Below, piece by piece: positions 44,124-52,340 of a stretch of 64,000 nucleotides of DNA; within the stretch, counting starts at the first letter, position 1; every line of letters starts with the position of its first letter. The notes under the pieces are model-generated. The model did not search any database. It was not told the DNA's origin and worked only from the letters and a program-made list of their open reading frames with translations. The stretch spans positions 1 to 64,000 of the forward strand of contig JAAYNW010000010.1 in NCBI GenBank assembly GCA_012520655.1, given 5' to 3'. The translations under genes were made by a program, and so were the position numbers. Origin of the DNA: Clostridiales bacterium. Its GTDB lineage: Bacteria > Bacillota > Clostridia > Lachnospirales > Lachnospiraceae.

Positions 44124-45479
44124 ATGCTGGATGGAAGGATAATTATTTTTGGAATGGGGCTTTTGTTCCAAAAAAGGGTAAAACAATTTGATATATCTAA
44201 AGTCATAGCCATAACGGATAACAATAAATCTAGTGAGAAAAAAGATGTATTTGGTATTCCGGTAATCTTACCCGAGGAAATCCGGAGGCTGAAATATGAT
44301 TTTATAGTTATATGTACAGGATATGAAATAGCTGAGGAAATATATCTCCAGCTTACGAAAGAGCTCCAAGTACCGGAAACAAAAATACTGAGTGACAGAA
44401 AATTTTTTGAAGAGATGTCGTGGGAACCGAGATCGCTCTTAAAGGTTTGCCGTGAACTTGGAATTTCCACAATCGCAGATGATGACGGCTATTTTTATAA
44501 TCACGGAATACTGAGCAATACAAATGTTAGGGGCCAAGAGTTTGCAGATATTGCCTGGGGTAAAATGAATAATGCACAGGTAATGCTGCTTCCTGAAGTA
44601 TGTGGCGAAGCGTCACTTAGATATGCATATAATAAATTGCAGGAATATAAAGATGCGTTCAGAATAATCATGTTTCCGGTCAATACATATGGATATGAAT
44701 GGTTAATGGAAGATAATGAGTATGATTCTTATTGTGTATATGCCTTAGATTTACAATTGAAGATATTTCGTAAAAAAGAAGAAGTTTCTATTTATGTTAT
44801 TACTCACAAAAATTTTAGTGCACCGATTGATAAAATGTATACTACTTTGTGGGTGGGAGATAAGAGAAGTTGCAGTATCCCTTGTCTGAGCGAAACAGGA
44901 GACAATATTTCTTACCTGAATCCGAAAATAAATGAATGCACGGGGATATATTGGATTTGGAAAAACACGAAAGAAGAAATCGTAGGATTAAATCACTATA
45001 GAAGGTACTTTAAGACGGACATGTTACAGGATATACTGTCGGAAAAAGAGGTAAGGTATTTTTTAGACAAATATGATATTTTAGTTTACAACGCAACGTG
45101 TACTTACCCACGAACAAATAGCGAATTCTTAAGAGAATCAATAGATGCCAAGGCATTCGAATGCGCTATGTTATTAGTAAAAAATGCAATCATGGAATGG
45201 CAACCTGATTATAAAGAAGCTTTTGACAGAACAATGGAAGGACATGCTTTTTTTCCGTGTAATATGTTTATAACAAGAAGGGAAATTTATGATAGATATT
45301 GTGAGTGGTTGTTTTCTATCATTATTCCGGCAGCGGAAAATTTTGATGCAACTCCGTATGATGATTATAGCAAGAGGGCGATTGGTTTTTTTGCAGAACG
45401 ATTGTTGACTGTATGGCTTTATAAGAATAGTTACTGTATTAAGGAATTACCTGTTTTATTGAAAGACACTACTCTGTAA
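44124..45479 (+). CDS. Rossmann-like module fused to DUF4422 glycosyltransferase
   Basis: A 451-aa protein. The first 95 residues are the module (RIIIFGMGLLFQKRVKQFD, ITDNNKSSEKKDVFGIPVIL, YDFIVICTGYEIAEEIYLQ). Residues about 110-215 are not recognised. The C-terminal part from residue about 220 (VSIYVITHKNFSAPIDKMYT, SYLNPKINECTGIYWIWKN, IVGLNHYRRYFKTDM) is DUF4422, a family found in capsule and exopolysaccharide loci and thought to be glycosyltransferases. GGGGGAAG precedes the ATG. Substrate unknown. Confidence 0.82.
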   Translation: MLDGRIIIFGMGLLFQKRVKQFDISKVIAITDNNKSSEKKDVFGIPVILPEEIRRLKYDFIVICTGYEIAEEIYLQLTKELQVPETKILSDRKFFEEMSWEPRSLLKVCRELGISTIADDDGYFYNHGILSNTNVRGQEFADIAWGKMNNAQVMLLPEVCGEASLRYAYNKLQEYKDAFRIIMFPVNTYGYEWLMEDNEYDSYCVYALDLQLKIFRKKEEVSIYVITHKNFSAPIDKMYTTLWVGDKRSCSIPCLSETGDNISYLNPKINECTGIYWIWKNTKEEIVGLNHYRRYFKTDMLQDILSEKEVRYFLDKYDILVYNATCTYPRTNSEFLRESIDAKAFECAMLLVKNAIMEWQPDYKEAFDRTMEGHAFFPCNMFITRREIYDRYCEWLFSIIIPAAENFDATPYDDYSKRAIGFFAERLLTVWLYKNSYCIKELPVLLKDTTL

Positions 45480-45515
45480 AGAAATGCCAATGACGAGAAG
45501 AAAAGGGTAAGCACT

Positions 45516-46427
45516 ATGAAATTTAACATAATCATATGGGGAGTTGGAGCAATATATAATAAGCATGTCAACACCTTAAAGTATTTGGAATACAAAGAGG
45601 AAGTAGAAGTTGTAGCGGTAACAGCCAGGGGTTACTCATTTCTAAAGAAGATAGATGGATATCCGGTTATTGATAAAGATCGAATTACAGATACCTCATT
45701 CGACTATTTAATAATTATGAGTGAGAAAGGAAGAGATGAAATTCTATATGAGGCATTGGAATTAGGAGTACCCAGAGAAAAAATTCTACCATATAAGATC
45801 TTAGACATACCGAATTTAAATTTTCACGAATACATTAAACTAAAAAAAAGCAAAATTAGTATAATTTCAAATAATTGTTGGGGAGGACTCGTATACGAAA
45901 CTTTGGGACTGGAATGTATTTCCCCGTTTAAGAACCTTTTTTTAGTTGAAAAAGAATATCTGAAGTTGTTAAGTAATATGAAATATTATTTGGAGTTACC
46001 CCTTGAACTCGATAGATATGCCTTAGATGATAGTGGTGAGAAGAGATATCCGATTATGCGCTTAGGAGATGTGGAAGTGCACTGCAATCATGATACAGAG
46101 GCGGAGAAAGCGCAGGTGAATTGGAATAGAAGGTGCAAGAAGATTAATTATGATAATCTGTTCGTGGAAATGTATACTGAAAGTAAAAAGCTTGCAGAAG
46201 AATTTTTAAAAATAAATTATAAGAAAAAAGTATGCTTTGTACCGTTTGAAAGCAAATCGGACGAATTAATTTATGTTCAGAAAGTTAATAATCAAAAGGA
46301 GTTCTGGGAAAGTGTGAATAGCAATGCAGGAATAGGGAATGGAAGTTATTCTTATGATATAATTAAGCTATTGCTAAGAGAAAAGTCGTTTTCCAGATGT
46401 GAGAATACAAAAAGTAAACATTCATAA
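45516..46427 (+). CDS. Rossmann-like module fused to DUF1919 protein
   Basis: A 303-aa protein. Residues 1-105 are the module (FNIIIWGVGAIYNKHVNTLK, YLIIMSEKGRDEILYEALEL). Residues about 113-290 are DUF1919: KISIISNNCWGGLVYETLGL, ISPFKNLFLVEKEYLKLLSN, YPIMRLGDVEVHCNHDTEAE and KKVCFVPFESKSDELIYVQ. DUF1919 proteins lie in exopolysaccharide clusters; an acyl- or glycosyl-transfer role is suspected but not shown. Its stop overlaps the next open frame, but the true next start is at 46453. Confidence 0.8.
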   Translation: MKFNIIIWGVGAIYNKHVNTLKYLEYKEEVEVVAVTARGYSFLKKIDGYPVIDKDRITDTSFDYLIIMSEKGRDEILYEALELGVPREKILPYKILDIPNLNFHEYIKLKKSKISIISNNCWGGLVYETLGLECISPFKNLFLVEKEYLKLLSNMKYYLELPLELDRYALDDSGEKRYPIMRLGDVEVHCNHDTEAEKAQVNWNRRCKKINYDNLFVEMYTESKKLAEEFLKINYKKKVCFVPFESKSDELIYVQKVNNQKEFWESVNSNAGIGNGSYSYDIIKLLLREKSFSRCENTKSKHS

Positions 46428-46452
46428 TATGATTTGGAAAGCGGGGGAAAAT

Positions 46453-48981
46453 ATGCGCACATTTATAAAGGAACAGCTCGTGGATTTGTTGGATTCTATG
46501 CAGCAATTACATATGTCGCTTGTTAAAGTAACTGACGAGGAACAAAGAACACGGATGCTTACTGACTGTCAGCAGGCAGCTATTACGGTCGGAGAAATTG
46601 TGGAAAAAGAGCCGTCAGATAACCATGCAATTATTCAAAACCTCGAAAAATATTGCGAAGAAATATTTTCTTTATGCATGGCATGGGAAGAAGCAATCTA
46701 TGGAGAAAAGCTTCTTGTGCTGAATGAGCTCATTATAAAAGTGAAGGCTTTGCTGTCAGATATTTCTCCCGTGTATCATGTGGTTTTCATGCCCTATAAA
46801 GCGTCTATGTGGGACAGCCTGGAGAGCATCTGGCGTGCGTGTAGAGAGGACGGGCGATGTGAATGCTGTGTGATGCCCATACCGTATTTTGAATTCGATT
46901 CGGAAAATGAGAAGTGGGAATACCGCTATGAGGGGGAGCAATTTCCTGAGGAAGTACCAATTATTCATTACAATGATTATTCTTTGGAGCAAAATCAGCC
47001 TGATGTGGCTTATATTCATAATCCTTACGATGGGAGGAATTGGGTTACAAGCATCCATCCGGTATTTTATTCGGATAAAATAAAAAAATATATAAGAAAA
47101 TTGGTATATGTGCCTTACTATGTTACCGGCGGATTTATTGCAGAGGAACATTTAGAGTTACCTGTTTATCATAATATGGATTATATGATTGTACAGTCGG
47201 AATATGCTAAGAGCTTTTGCCGGGGTACGTATTATTATGATAAGATTTTGCCGTTTGGCTCGCCTAAACTGGATCGGGTAATTAGACTTTGCAGAGAAGG
47301 TTCTGTGATTCCGGAGCAATGGAAGCCGCTTTTAAATGGGAAAAAAGTATTGATGCTAAATACAAGCATTGGGTGTTTTTTGCTGGATGGAAGCGTTTAT
47401 CTGCAGAAAATCAAATATATTTGTGAAGTAATAAATAATCAGAATGAGGTGGCTCTTATATGGAGGCCTCATCCTCTTCTGGAGGCGACCATCAAATCGA
47501 TGAGACCGCACCTGCTGCCAGAGTACAAGGCTTTAAAAGCATACTTTATAGAAAGTAAAATTGGTGTGTTTGACGAAACACCGGATATTTCAAGGGCAGT
47601 AGCCCTTTCAGATGGTTATATAGGCGAAGAGGGAACCTCTGTAATCAATCTGTTCGGTGCAGCAGGAAAACCGATTTTTATCCTTAATAATTACATTACC
47701 GGCGTTTTCACTGAGGAAGAAAAAAGAAAAGTTCATATTACCGATATGGTAAAGCAGAATAATAAAATATGGTTTACAACCAACCTTTATAATGCGCTTT
47801 TTAATATGAATAAAGATACTAGGGAAATGCATTATGTCGGGCGAGCGAAAGAACAGCCTAAATGGCAGGGAGTATATCCCTATCTTACATCAGAGGGAAA
47901 GAAACTATTGCTTTCTCCTAATGCTGCAGACAGCCCTGCGATATATGACACGACTTCTGGGAAAATGGAATTGATTGGAACGGATAGAGTCGGAGAGAAC
48001 CTACAATATCGTAAGATTGTACCGTATGGTAATCGGATATTTTATCTTCCCATAGTAAGAAATTACATTGCGGAATTTAATTTAGATGCAAAGGAATGGA
48101 TATTTCATACGGATTGTATACAGGAAATGAGGAAAGGCAGAGGTAATAGAGAGGAGCCTGTGTTTGAATATGCGGTATTTGGTGAAGATATGTGGATTAG
48201 TGCTACCTATACCAATTACGTACTGCGATTTCATATGACAGACGGAACATATGCCCTTTACCCGATAGGAGATAAGGAAAACGGTTATTCGGGAATTGCA
48301 GCGGATGAAGAATATCTCTGGCTGGCGGAAGTGCACTGTGGAAATATTGTCAGATGGAACAGATGCTCCGGAGAAATCCGGATTTTTCCCATGCCCGAGG
48401 GCTTCCGGCTTTGGCAGAATTCAACAGGCAGGAGATTGGCACACTTGTCTTTGATAGATATGGGACCATGGATAGTGACTGTCCCGGGTTGCTCCAATTG
48501 TATGGTGAAATTAGATAAAGTGACAGGAGAAGTATCTCTTTTACTTGAAGATTTTTGGAAAAAGGCGGAGGAAACGGGGAACGGATATCATCCTGATTTT
48601 TTTGTATCCAGCGAGTTCGGTGCTAAGTTGGATCAGGACACTGTGATAGTGCAGAGAAATTGTGACGATGCCACTGCTATACTTAATATAGAAGATGAGA
48701 CATATGAAGTATTTTATCCTGTGCTTACGGAAGAAGATTTTGCAAAGCTGACGGAAGGTGAAGACGGCTTTGAAAAAGCGGAAATGAAATCAGGATTTTT
48801 CCGAAGAGAAAGCAGAATCTTTTCGTTGGAAGGCTTTATGGATGATCTGACTCACGATAGGCTGGAGAAAGTTCGAATAAGACAGATTGAGGATTTGTCA
48901 ACGCTGGCTGCTAATCTGGATGGAACCTGCGGAAGCAAGGTACATGAATATATGATGGATGTCTTGGAAAATAATGAATAA
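46453..48981 (+). CDS. CDP-glycerol glycerophosphotransferase-like protein with C-terminal beta-propeller-like repeats
   Basis: An 842-aa protein; start 46453 has a G-rich ribosome site (GCGGGGG) upstream. Residues about 100-400 resemble a Glyphos_transf/GT-B enzyme: VFMPYKASMWDSLESIWRAC, YNDYSLEQNQPDVAYIHNPY, LIWRPHPLLEATIKSM (the RPHP motif at about 338) and ALSDGYIGEEGTSVINLFGA. Residues about 440-790 have repeats like LLLSPNAADSPAIYDTTSGK and LWLAEVHCGNIVRWNRCSGE, as in kelch/propeller proteins. A propeller on such a transferase is unusual and may bind the glycan acceptor. It precedes a second nucleotidylyltransferase gene by 25 nt. Confidence 0.8.
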   Translation: MRTFIKEQLVDLLDSMQQLHMSLVKVTDEEQRTRMLTDCQQAAITVGEIVEKEPSDNHAIIQNLEKYCEEIFSLCMAWEEAIYGEKLLVLNELIIKVKALLSDISPVYHVVFMPYKASMWDSLESIWRACREDGRCECCVMPIPYFEFDSENEKWEYRYEGEQFPEEVPIIHYNDYSLEQNQPDVAYIHNPYDGRNWVTSIHPVFYSDKIKKYIRKLVYVPYYVTGGFIAEEHLELPVYHNMDYMIVQSEYAKSFCRGTYYYDKILPFGSPKLDRVIRLCREGSVIPEQWKPLLNGKKVLMLNTSIGCFLLDGSVYLQKIKYICEVINNQNEVALIWRPHPLLEATIKSMRPHLLPEYKALKAYFIESKIGVFDETPDISRAVALSDGYIGEEGTSVINLFGAAGKPIFILNNYITGVFTEEEKRKVHITDMVKQNNKIWFTTNLYNALFNMNKDTREMHYVGRAKEQPKWQGVYPYLTSEGKKLLLSPNAADSPAIYDTTSGKMELIGTDRVGENLQYRKIVPYGNRIFYLPIVRNYIAEFNLDAKEWIFHTDCIQEMRKGRGNREEPVFEYAVFGEDMWISATYTNYVLRFHMTDGTYALYPIGDKENGYSGIAADEEYLWLAEVHCGNIVRWNRCSGEIRIFPMPEGFRLWQNSTGRRLAHLSLIDMGPWIVTVPGCSNCMVKLDKVTGEVSLLLEDFWKKAEETGNGYHPDFFVSSEFGAKLDQDTVIVQRNCDDATAILNIEDETYEVFYPVLTEEDFAKLTEGEDGFEKAEMKSGFFRRESRIFSLEGFMDDLTHDRLEKVRIRQIEDLSTLAANLDGTCGSKVHEYMMDVLENNE

Positions 48982-49006
48982 TTGGTAAGTTTGTATGGAG
49001 ACAGCT

Positions 49007-51244
49007 ATGGACGTGGATAAGATAATTTGGGATATGCCCCAAGGGTTGCTTAACTGGTATGATTTTTCTACCGAAGGAAAAGCCCTTTGTATTGAAGACG
49101 AGGCAAGCAGTATCAAGGAGCTATTGCAAGAAAAATGCAAGGAAGTTATATGTATAGGTGGGATTGCTTCTTTAGATGAAGTGTTCTTAAGTCAATTCAA
49201 AGAAGCGTTTGATTATATTGTCGCAATAGGTATGGCAGAGCGCCTTACCGATCCGGTACATGCTCTTTCCGTATGGAAAGGGTTGTTAAAAAGAGAAGGA
49301 AGGCTTCTTCTCGGTATGGATAACCGGTTGGGACTGCGTTATTTTTGCGGGGACAGGGATCCCTTTACAGATAGGAACTTTGATGGAATAGAGAATTACC
49401 GCAGGGTTCTTAAAGAGGATAGGAAGAATCTGCGGGGACGCAATTATTCCAAAGAGGAAATATGCAATATGCTGGACTTATCGGGATGGGCAGAGAGGAA
49501 ATTTTATTCGGTTTTGCCGAATCTGGAATATCCGCAGTTGATTTACTCGGAGGATTATCTCCCGGAAGAAGAGTTAGCTATCAGACTTTTTCCCATGTAC
49601 CGCAATCCTGACTCTGTATTTTTGGAGGAAGAATTTTTATATACGGATATTATTAAAAACGGAATGTTTCATACAATGGCCAATTCTTTTTTGGTAGAGT
49701 GTACAAAAGACAATACGTATGAAAACGTGAAGCATGTTACGGTTTCCATGGATAGAGGCAGGGAGAATGCCATGGTCACTATTATCAGGGATAATCATAT
49801 CGTAGAGAAACGGGCCCTATATGAGGTAGGAAGAGATAAACTTCAAAAGCTCAAGGAAAATGAGGAAGATTTAAGGGCTCACGGATTAAATGTTCTGGAA
49901 GGAAAATACGAGAGGAATTCTTATTGTACGCCTTACATGGACAGAGAAATTCTAATGGTCTACCTGCGGAGGCTTATAAAAAAGGATTTGAAAAAATTTA
50001 TAGAGGAAATAGATAGATTCCGAGATTTTATTTTACAGTCTTCGGACCATATATCTGCAGGTGAAGAACTTGAAGGAATGGGGATTATGCTGAAGCGTGG
50101 ATATTTGGATCTGGTTCCTCTTAACTGCTTTTATGATAATGGAAAATATGTTTTCTATGATCAGGAATTCTATGAAGAAAATTATCCGGCGAATGCCATT
50201 ATTTTCAGAGCTATTGAGATAATCTATATGGGAGACTTGGAAATGGACTCTATACTTCCCAGAGAATATTTTTGGAAGAAGTATGGTTTGGAAGCACAGT
50301 TGGAAACCTGGCGGAGAATGGCGTCGGAATTTACGACTAAGTTGAGGAATCAAAGGGAACTAAGGAGCTTTAATGAGAGATTTCAGCGTAATATGGAAAT
50401 TATTCATACGAATAGGCAGAGGATAAATTATTCTGCCTCGGAATATCAAAGAATTTTTGTGGATTTGTTTCGAAATACGGAAAACAAAAAGATTATTTTG
50501 TTTGGTTCGGGAAACTTTACAAAACGTTTTTTGGCACAGTTTAAGAAACAATATGAGATTTATGCTATAGTGGATAATGACAGTTCCAAATGGGGAACGC
50601 AAATAGAAGGAATTGATATTTTATCCCCTAAGATTATTGAGACGATACCGGAAGAGGAACGGAGGATTATTATATGCATTAAGAATTATGTTGCTATTGT
50701 GCATCAACTGCAGGAAATGGGAGTAAATAATTATTGCATTTATGATATAAATGCGGAATACCCCAGAAAACAAGATGCTTTAAAAGCCACATTAAAAGAT
50801 ACCGGTTCAATGCCTAAAAAGTACCATACCGGTTATATTGCAGGTGTATTCGATTTATTCCATATAGGACATCTGAATATGTTCAAAAGGGCGAAGGAAC
50901 AGTGTGACTATTTAATTGTTGGCGTAGTTACGGATGAAGGTGTCAGAAAACATAAGAAGACGGAGCCGTTTATTCCTTTTAAAGAAAGAATTGAATTAGT
51001 CCGTTCCTGCAAATATGTGGACGAAGCGGTTGAGATACCTCTGAATTATGGAGGAACCAGAGACGCTTATAGGATGTACCGCTTTGACTGCCAGTTTTCG
51101 GGAAGTGATTATATAGACAATCCTGACTGGCTGGGAGAAAAGACCTTTCTGGAGAAACAGGGGGCGGATTTGGTATTTTTTCCGTATACGGAGGGGACCA
51201 GCTCGACGAAGTTAAAGAGTATGATAGAAAAGTCGTTGCTATAA
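49007..51244 (+). CDS. Multidomain fusion: methyltransferase-like, unknown middle, Rossmann-like module, cytidylyltransferase
   Basis: A 745-aa protein. The start at 49007 has GGAG with 6-nt spacing. Residues 1-190 look like a methyltransferase (ALSVWKGLLKREGRLLLGMD after EAFDYIVAIGMAERLTD), with a degenerate SAM loop ICIGGIASLDEVFL. Residues about 200-480 are unrecognised (kinase-like segments such as YLDLVPLNCFYDNGKYVFYD). The recurring module begins at about 494 (NKKIILFGSGNFTKRFLAQF, IVDNDSSKWGTQIEG). Residues 605-745 are a TagD-like nucleotidylyltransferase with HIGH (619-622) and TEGTSSTKLKSM. It would activate a polyol phosphate; the domain order is one I do not recognise. Confidence 0.78.
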   Translation: MDVDKIIWDMPQGLLNWYDFSTEGKALCIEDEASSIKELLQEKCKEVICIGGIASLDEVFLSQFKEAFDYIVAIGMAERLTDPVHALSVWKGLLKREGRLLLGMDNRLGLRYFCGDRDPFTDRNFDGIENYRRVLKEDRKNLRGRNYSKEEICNMLDLSGWAERKFYSVLPNLEYPQLIYSEDYLPEEELAIRLFPMYRNPDSVFLEEEFLYTDIIKNGMFHTMANSFLVECTKDNTYENVKHVTVSMDRGRENAMVTIIRDNHIVEKRALYEVGRDKLQKLKENEEDLRAHGLNVLEGKYERNSYCTPYMDREILMVYLRRLIKKDLKKFIEEIDRFRDFILQSSDHISAGEELEGMGIMLKRGYLDLVPLNCFYDNGKYVFYDQEFYEENYPANAIIFRAIEIIYMGDLEMDSILPREYFWKKYGLEAQLETWRRMASEFTTKLRNQRELRSFNERFQRNMEIIHTNRQRINYSASEYQRIFVDLFRNTENKKIILFGSGNFTKRFLAQFKKQYEIYAIVDNDSSKWGTQIEGIDILSPKIIETIPEEERRIIICIKNYVAIVHQLQEMGVNNYCIYDINAEYPRKQDALKATLKDTGSMPKKYHTGYIAGVFDLFHIGHLNMFKRAKEQCDYLIVGVVTDEGVRKHKKTEPFIPFKERIELVRSCKYVDEAVEIPLNYGGTRDAYRMYRFDCQFSGSDYIDNPDWLGEKTFLEKQGADLVFFPYTEGTSSTKLKSMIEKSLL

Positions 51245-51271
51245 ACATAAGAATGAGAGGTTAACAAGAAA

Positions 51272-51634
51272 ATGGAAGAATTAAGAGAACAACAAAAAGA
51301 AGCATTACAAGTAAGTAAAGAGTATTTAATAAAATTGATAATTGGAATGGAAAGTCTTGTAATTGAATTGAAAGGCGGCAAAAAAAGCGACACCGATGAT
51401 TTTATGAAGCAATGTCTGGATGATTTGAACGGCATCATACAGGTAGTTGGCAGAACGTTAGATTTATTAAATGACGGCAAGGAACGTATTACAAAAGAGG
51501 AAATAAATAACAGCATTATGAGATTTAATGAAGCGGTAAAAAGTAATGACGATTTAAAGATAGCAGAATCTATGCAAAAGGATATCATTATGTTTTTGTG
51601 TAATTTATCACAAGCAATTGATGAAGTAATATAA
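51272..51634 (+). CDS. Small helical protein of unknown function
   Basis: A 120-aa soluble protein with no recognised domain. GAGAGG lies 11 nt before the ATG. The sequence is helical and charged throughout (MEELREQQKEALQVSKEYLI, NGIIQVVGRTLDLLNDGKER, IAESMQKDIIMFLCNLSQAI), suggesting a helix bundle. It is the last gene of the 20-kb block, 28 nt after the fusion protein, and is followed by a 700-nt gap. A role as an accessory or regulatory subunit of the glycan machinery is possible but not shown. Confidence 0.6.
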   Translation: MEELREQQKEALQVSKEYLIKLIIGMESLVIELKGGKKSDTDDFMKQCLDDLNGIIQVVGRTLDLLNDGKERITKEEINNSIMRFNEAVKSNDDLKIAESMQKDIIMFLCNLSQAIDEVI

Positions 51635-51722
51635 GAATATATATTTTGATAACTTAATTATTAATTTTCCTCTAGTTTTTTAATCTATTTGTAAAAAAAC
51701 GGTAAAAATTATTAAAAAAATA

Positions 51723-51751
51723 TTTACTTTTTTTAAAATATATAGTACAAT
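51723..51751 (+). promoter_or_regulatory. Promoter-like sequence upstream of the gap hairpin
   Basis: TTTACT, 17-nt spacer, TACAAT: a plausible sigma-A promoter 130 nt before a 17-bp hairpin and far from any gene. It could drive a small RNA or a long leader. Confidence 0.45.
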
Positions 51752-51883
51752 ATCGATTGTGAGAAGGAAATATATGGTAATTGGCGTATCTATAAAATAT
51801 ATTTTCTCAATGCTAAGCTATTTTGTGTAAAAGGGGAAATTTATATGAAATTAGCATGAGAATATTTATTTTATATAAGCTGA

Positions 51884-51928
51884 CTGGAAATTCCGTAGAA
51901 AATTTAAAGTTTTCTACGGAATTTCCGG
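51884..51928. repeat. Perfect 17-bp inverted repeat (long hairpin)
   Basis: GGAAATTCCGTAGAAAA (51886-51902) is exactly the reverse complement of 51910-51926 with the seven-base loop TTTAAAG, and C51884-G51928 adds a further pair. No T-run follows on either strand, so it is not a standard terminator. Confidence 0.8.
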
Positions 51929-52276
51929 TATATAGGAAAAAAGGTAGTCATTTACCTCTATCGTCTGATGATTTCCGGATAACAGTTCTTTATTCTGCTT
52001 CGGTACTTCTTCGGATATTGCAGAAAGCATCGCGAACTTCGACAAAAACTCTCATCTCTTTATATCTCGCGTCCTTTCTTGTTTATGAGTTCATCTTCTA
52101 ATAGGCTTATTTGGGCATTGCCGTCAGCATAAACTTTTTTTCGTATTTAAACATCCCTTAGCTTCCGGTACATTTATAGCATTAGCTTAAGTAAGTTGCA
52201 CTGTCGACATTCGACAATATAAAACAAATTCAAACATTATATCGAACAATATGTGTTTGACACATAGGAAAATTAC

Positions 52277-52305
52277 TTGAATCCGTACATGCAATATATT
52301 ATAGT
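52277..52305 (+). promoter_or_regulatory. Sigma-A-type promoter of the pel operon
   Basis: TTGAAT, 17-nt spacer, TATAGT, ending 35 nt before the pelD-like start at 52341. Good match and ideal spacing. Confidence 0.6.
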
Positions 52306-52340
52306 TATGTTTAAGGAATATTTTGGGAGAAAATTATTAT

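Larger units (their letters stand above)
51635..52340. other. Non-coding 700-nt gap with promoters and a long hairpin
   Basis: An AT-rich stretch with no convincing gene. It holds a promoter-like TTTACT-N17-TACAAT (51723-51751), a hairpin at 51884-51928, and a promoter TTGAAT-N17-TATAGT (52277-52305) before the pel genes. A 92-codon open frame from 51823 lacks protein-like composition; around 51980-52100 the minus strand gives short protein-like pieces in two frames (for example RYKEMRVFVEVRDAFCNIRR), maybe a decayed gene. No c-di-GMP riboswitch or T-box motif was seen. Confidence 0.5.

Noticed and set aside
51823..52101. A 92-codon open frame (MCKRGNLYEISMRIF...)
   Set aside because: It runs through the long hairpin, has no family resemblance and the ATG-proximal region lacks a well-placed ribosome site; treated as part of the non-coding gap.
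52101..52340. A c-di-GMP riboswitch before the PelD-like gene
   Set aside because: Looked for the GEMM-type conserved blocks; none are present.
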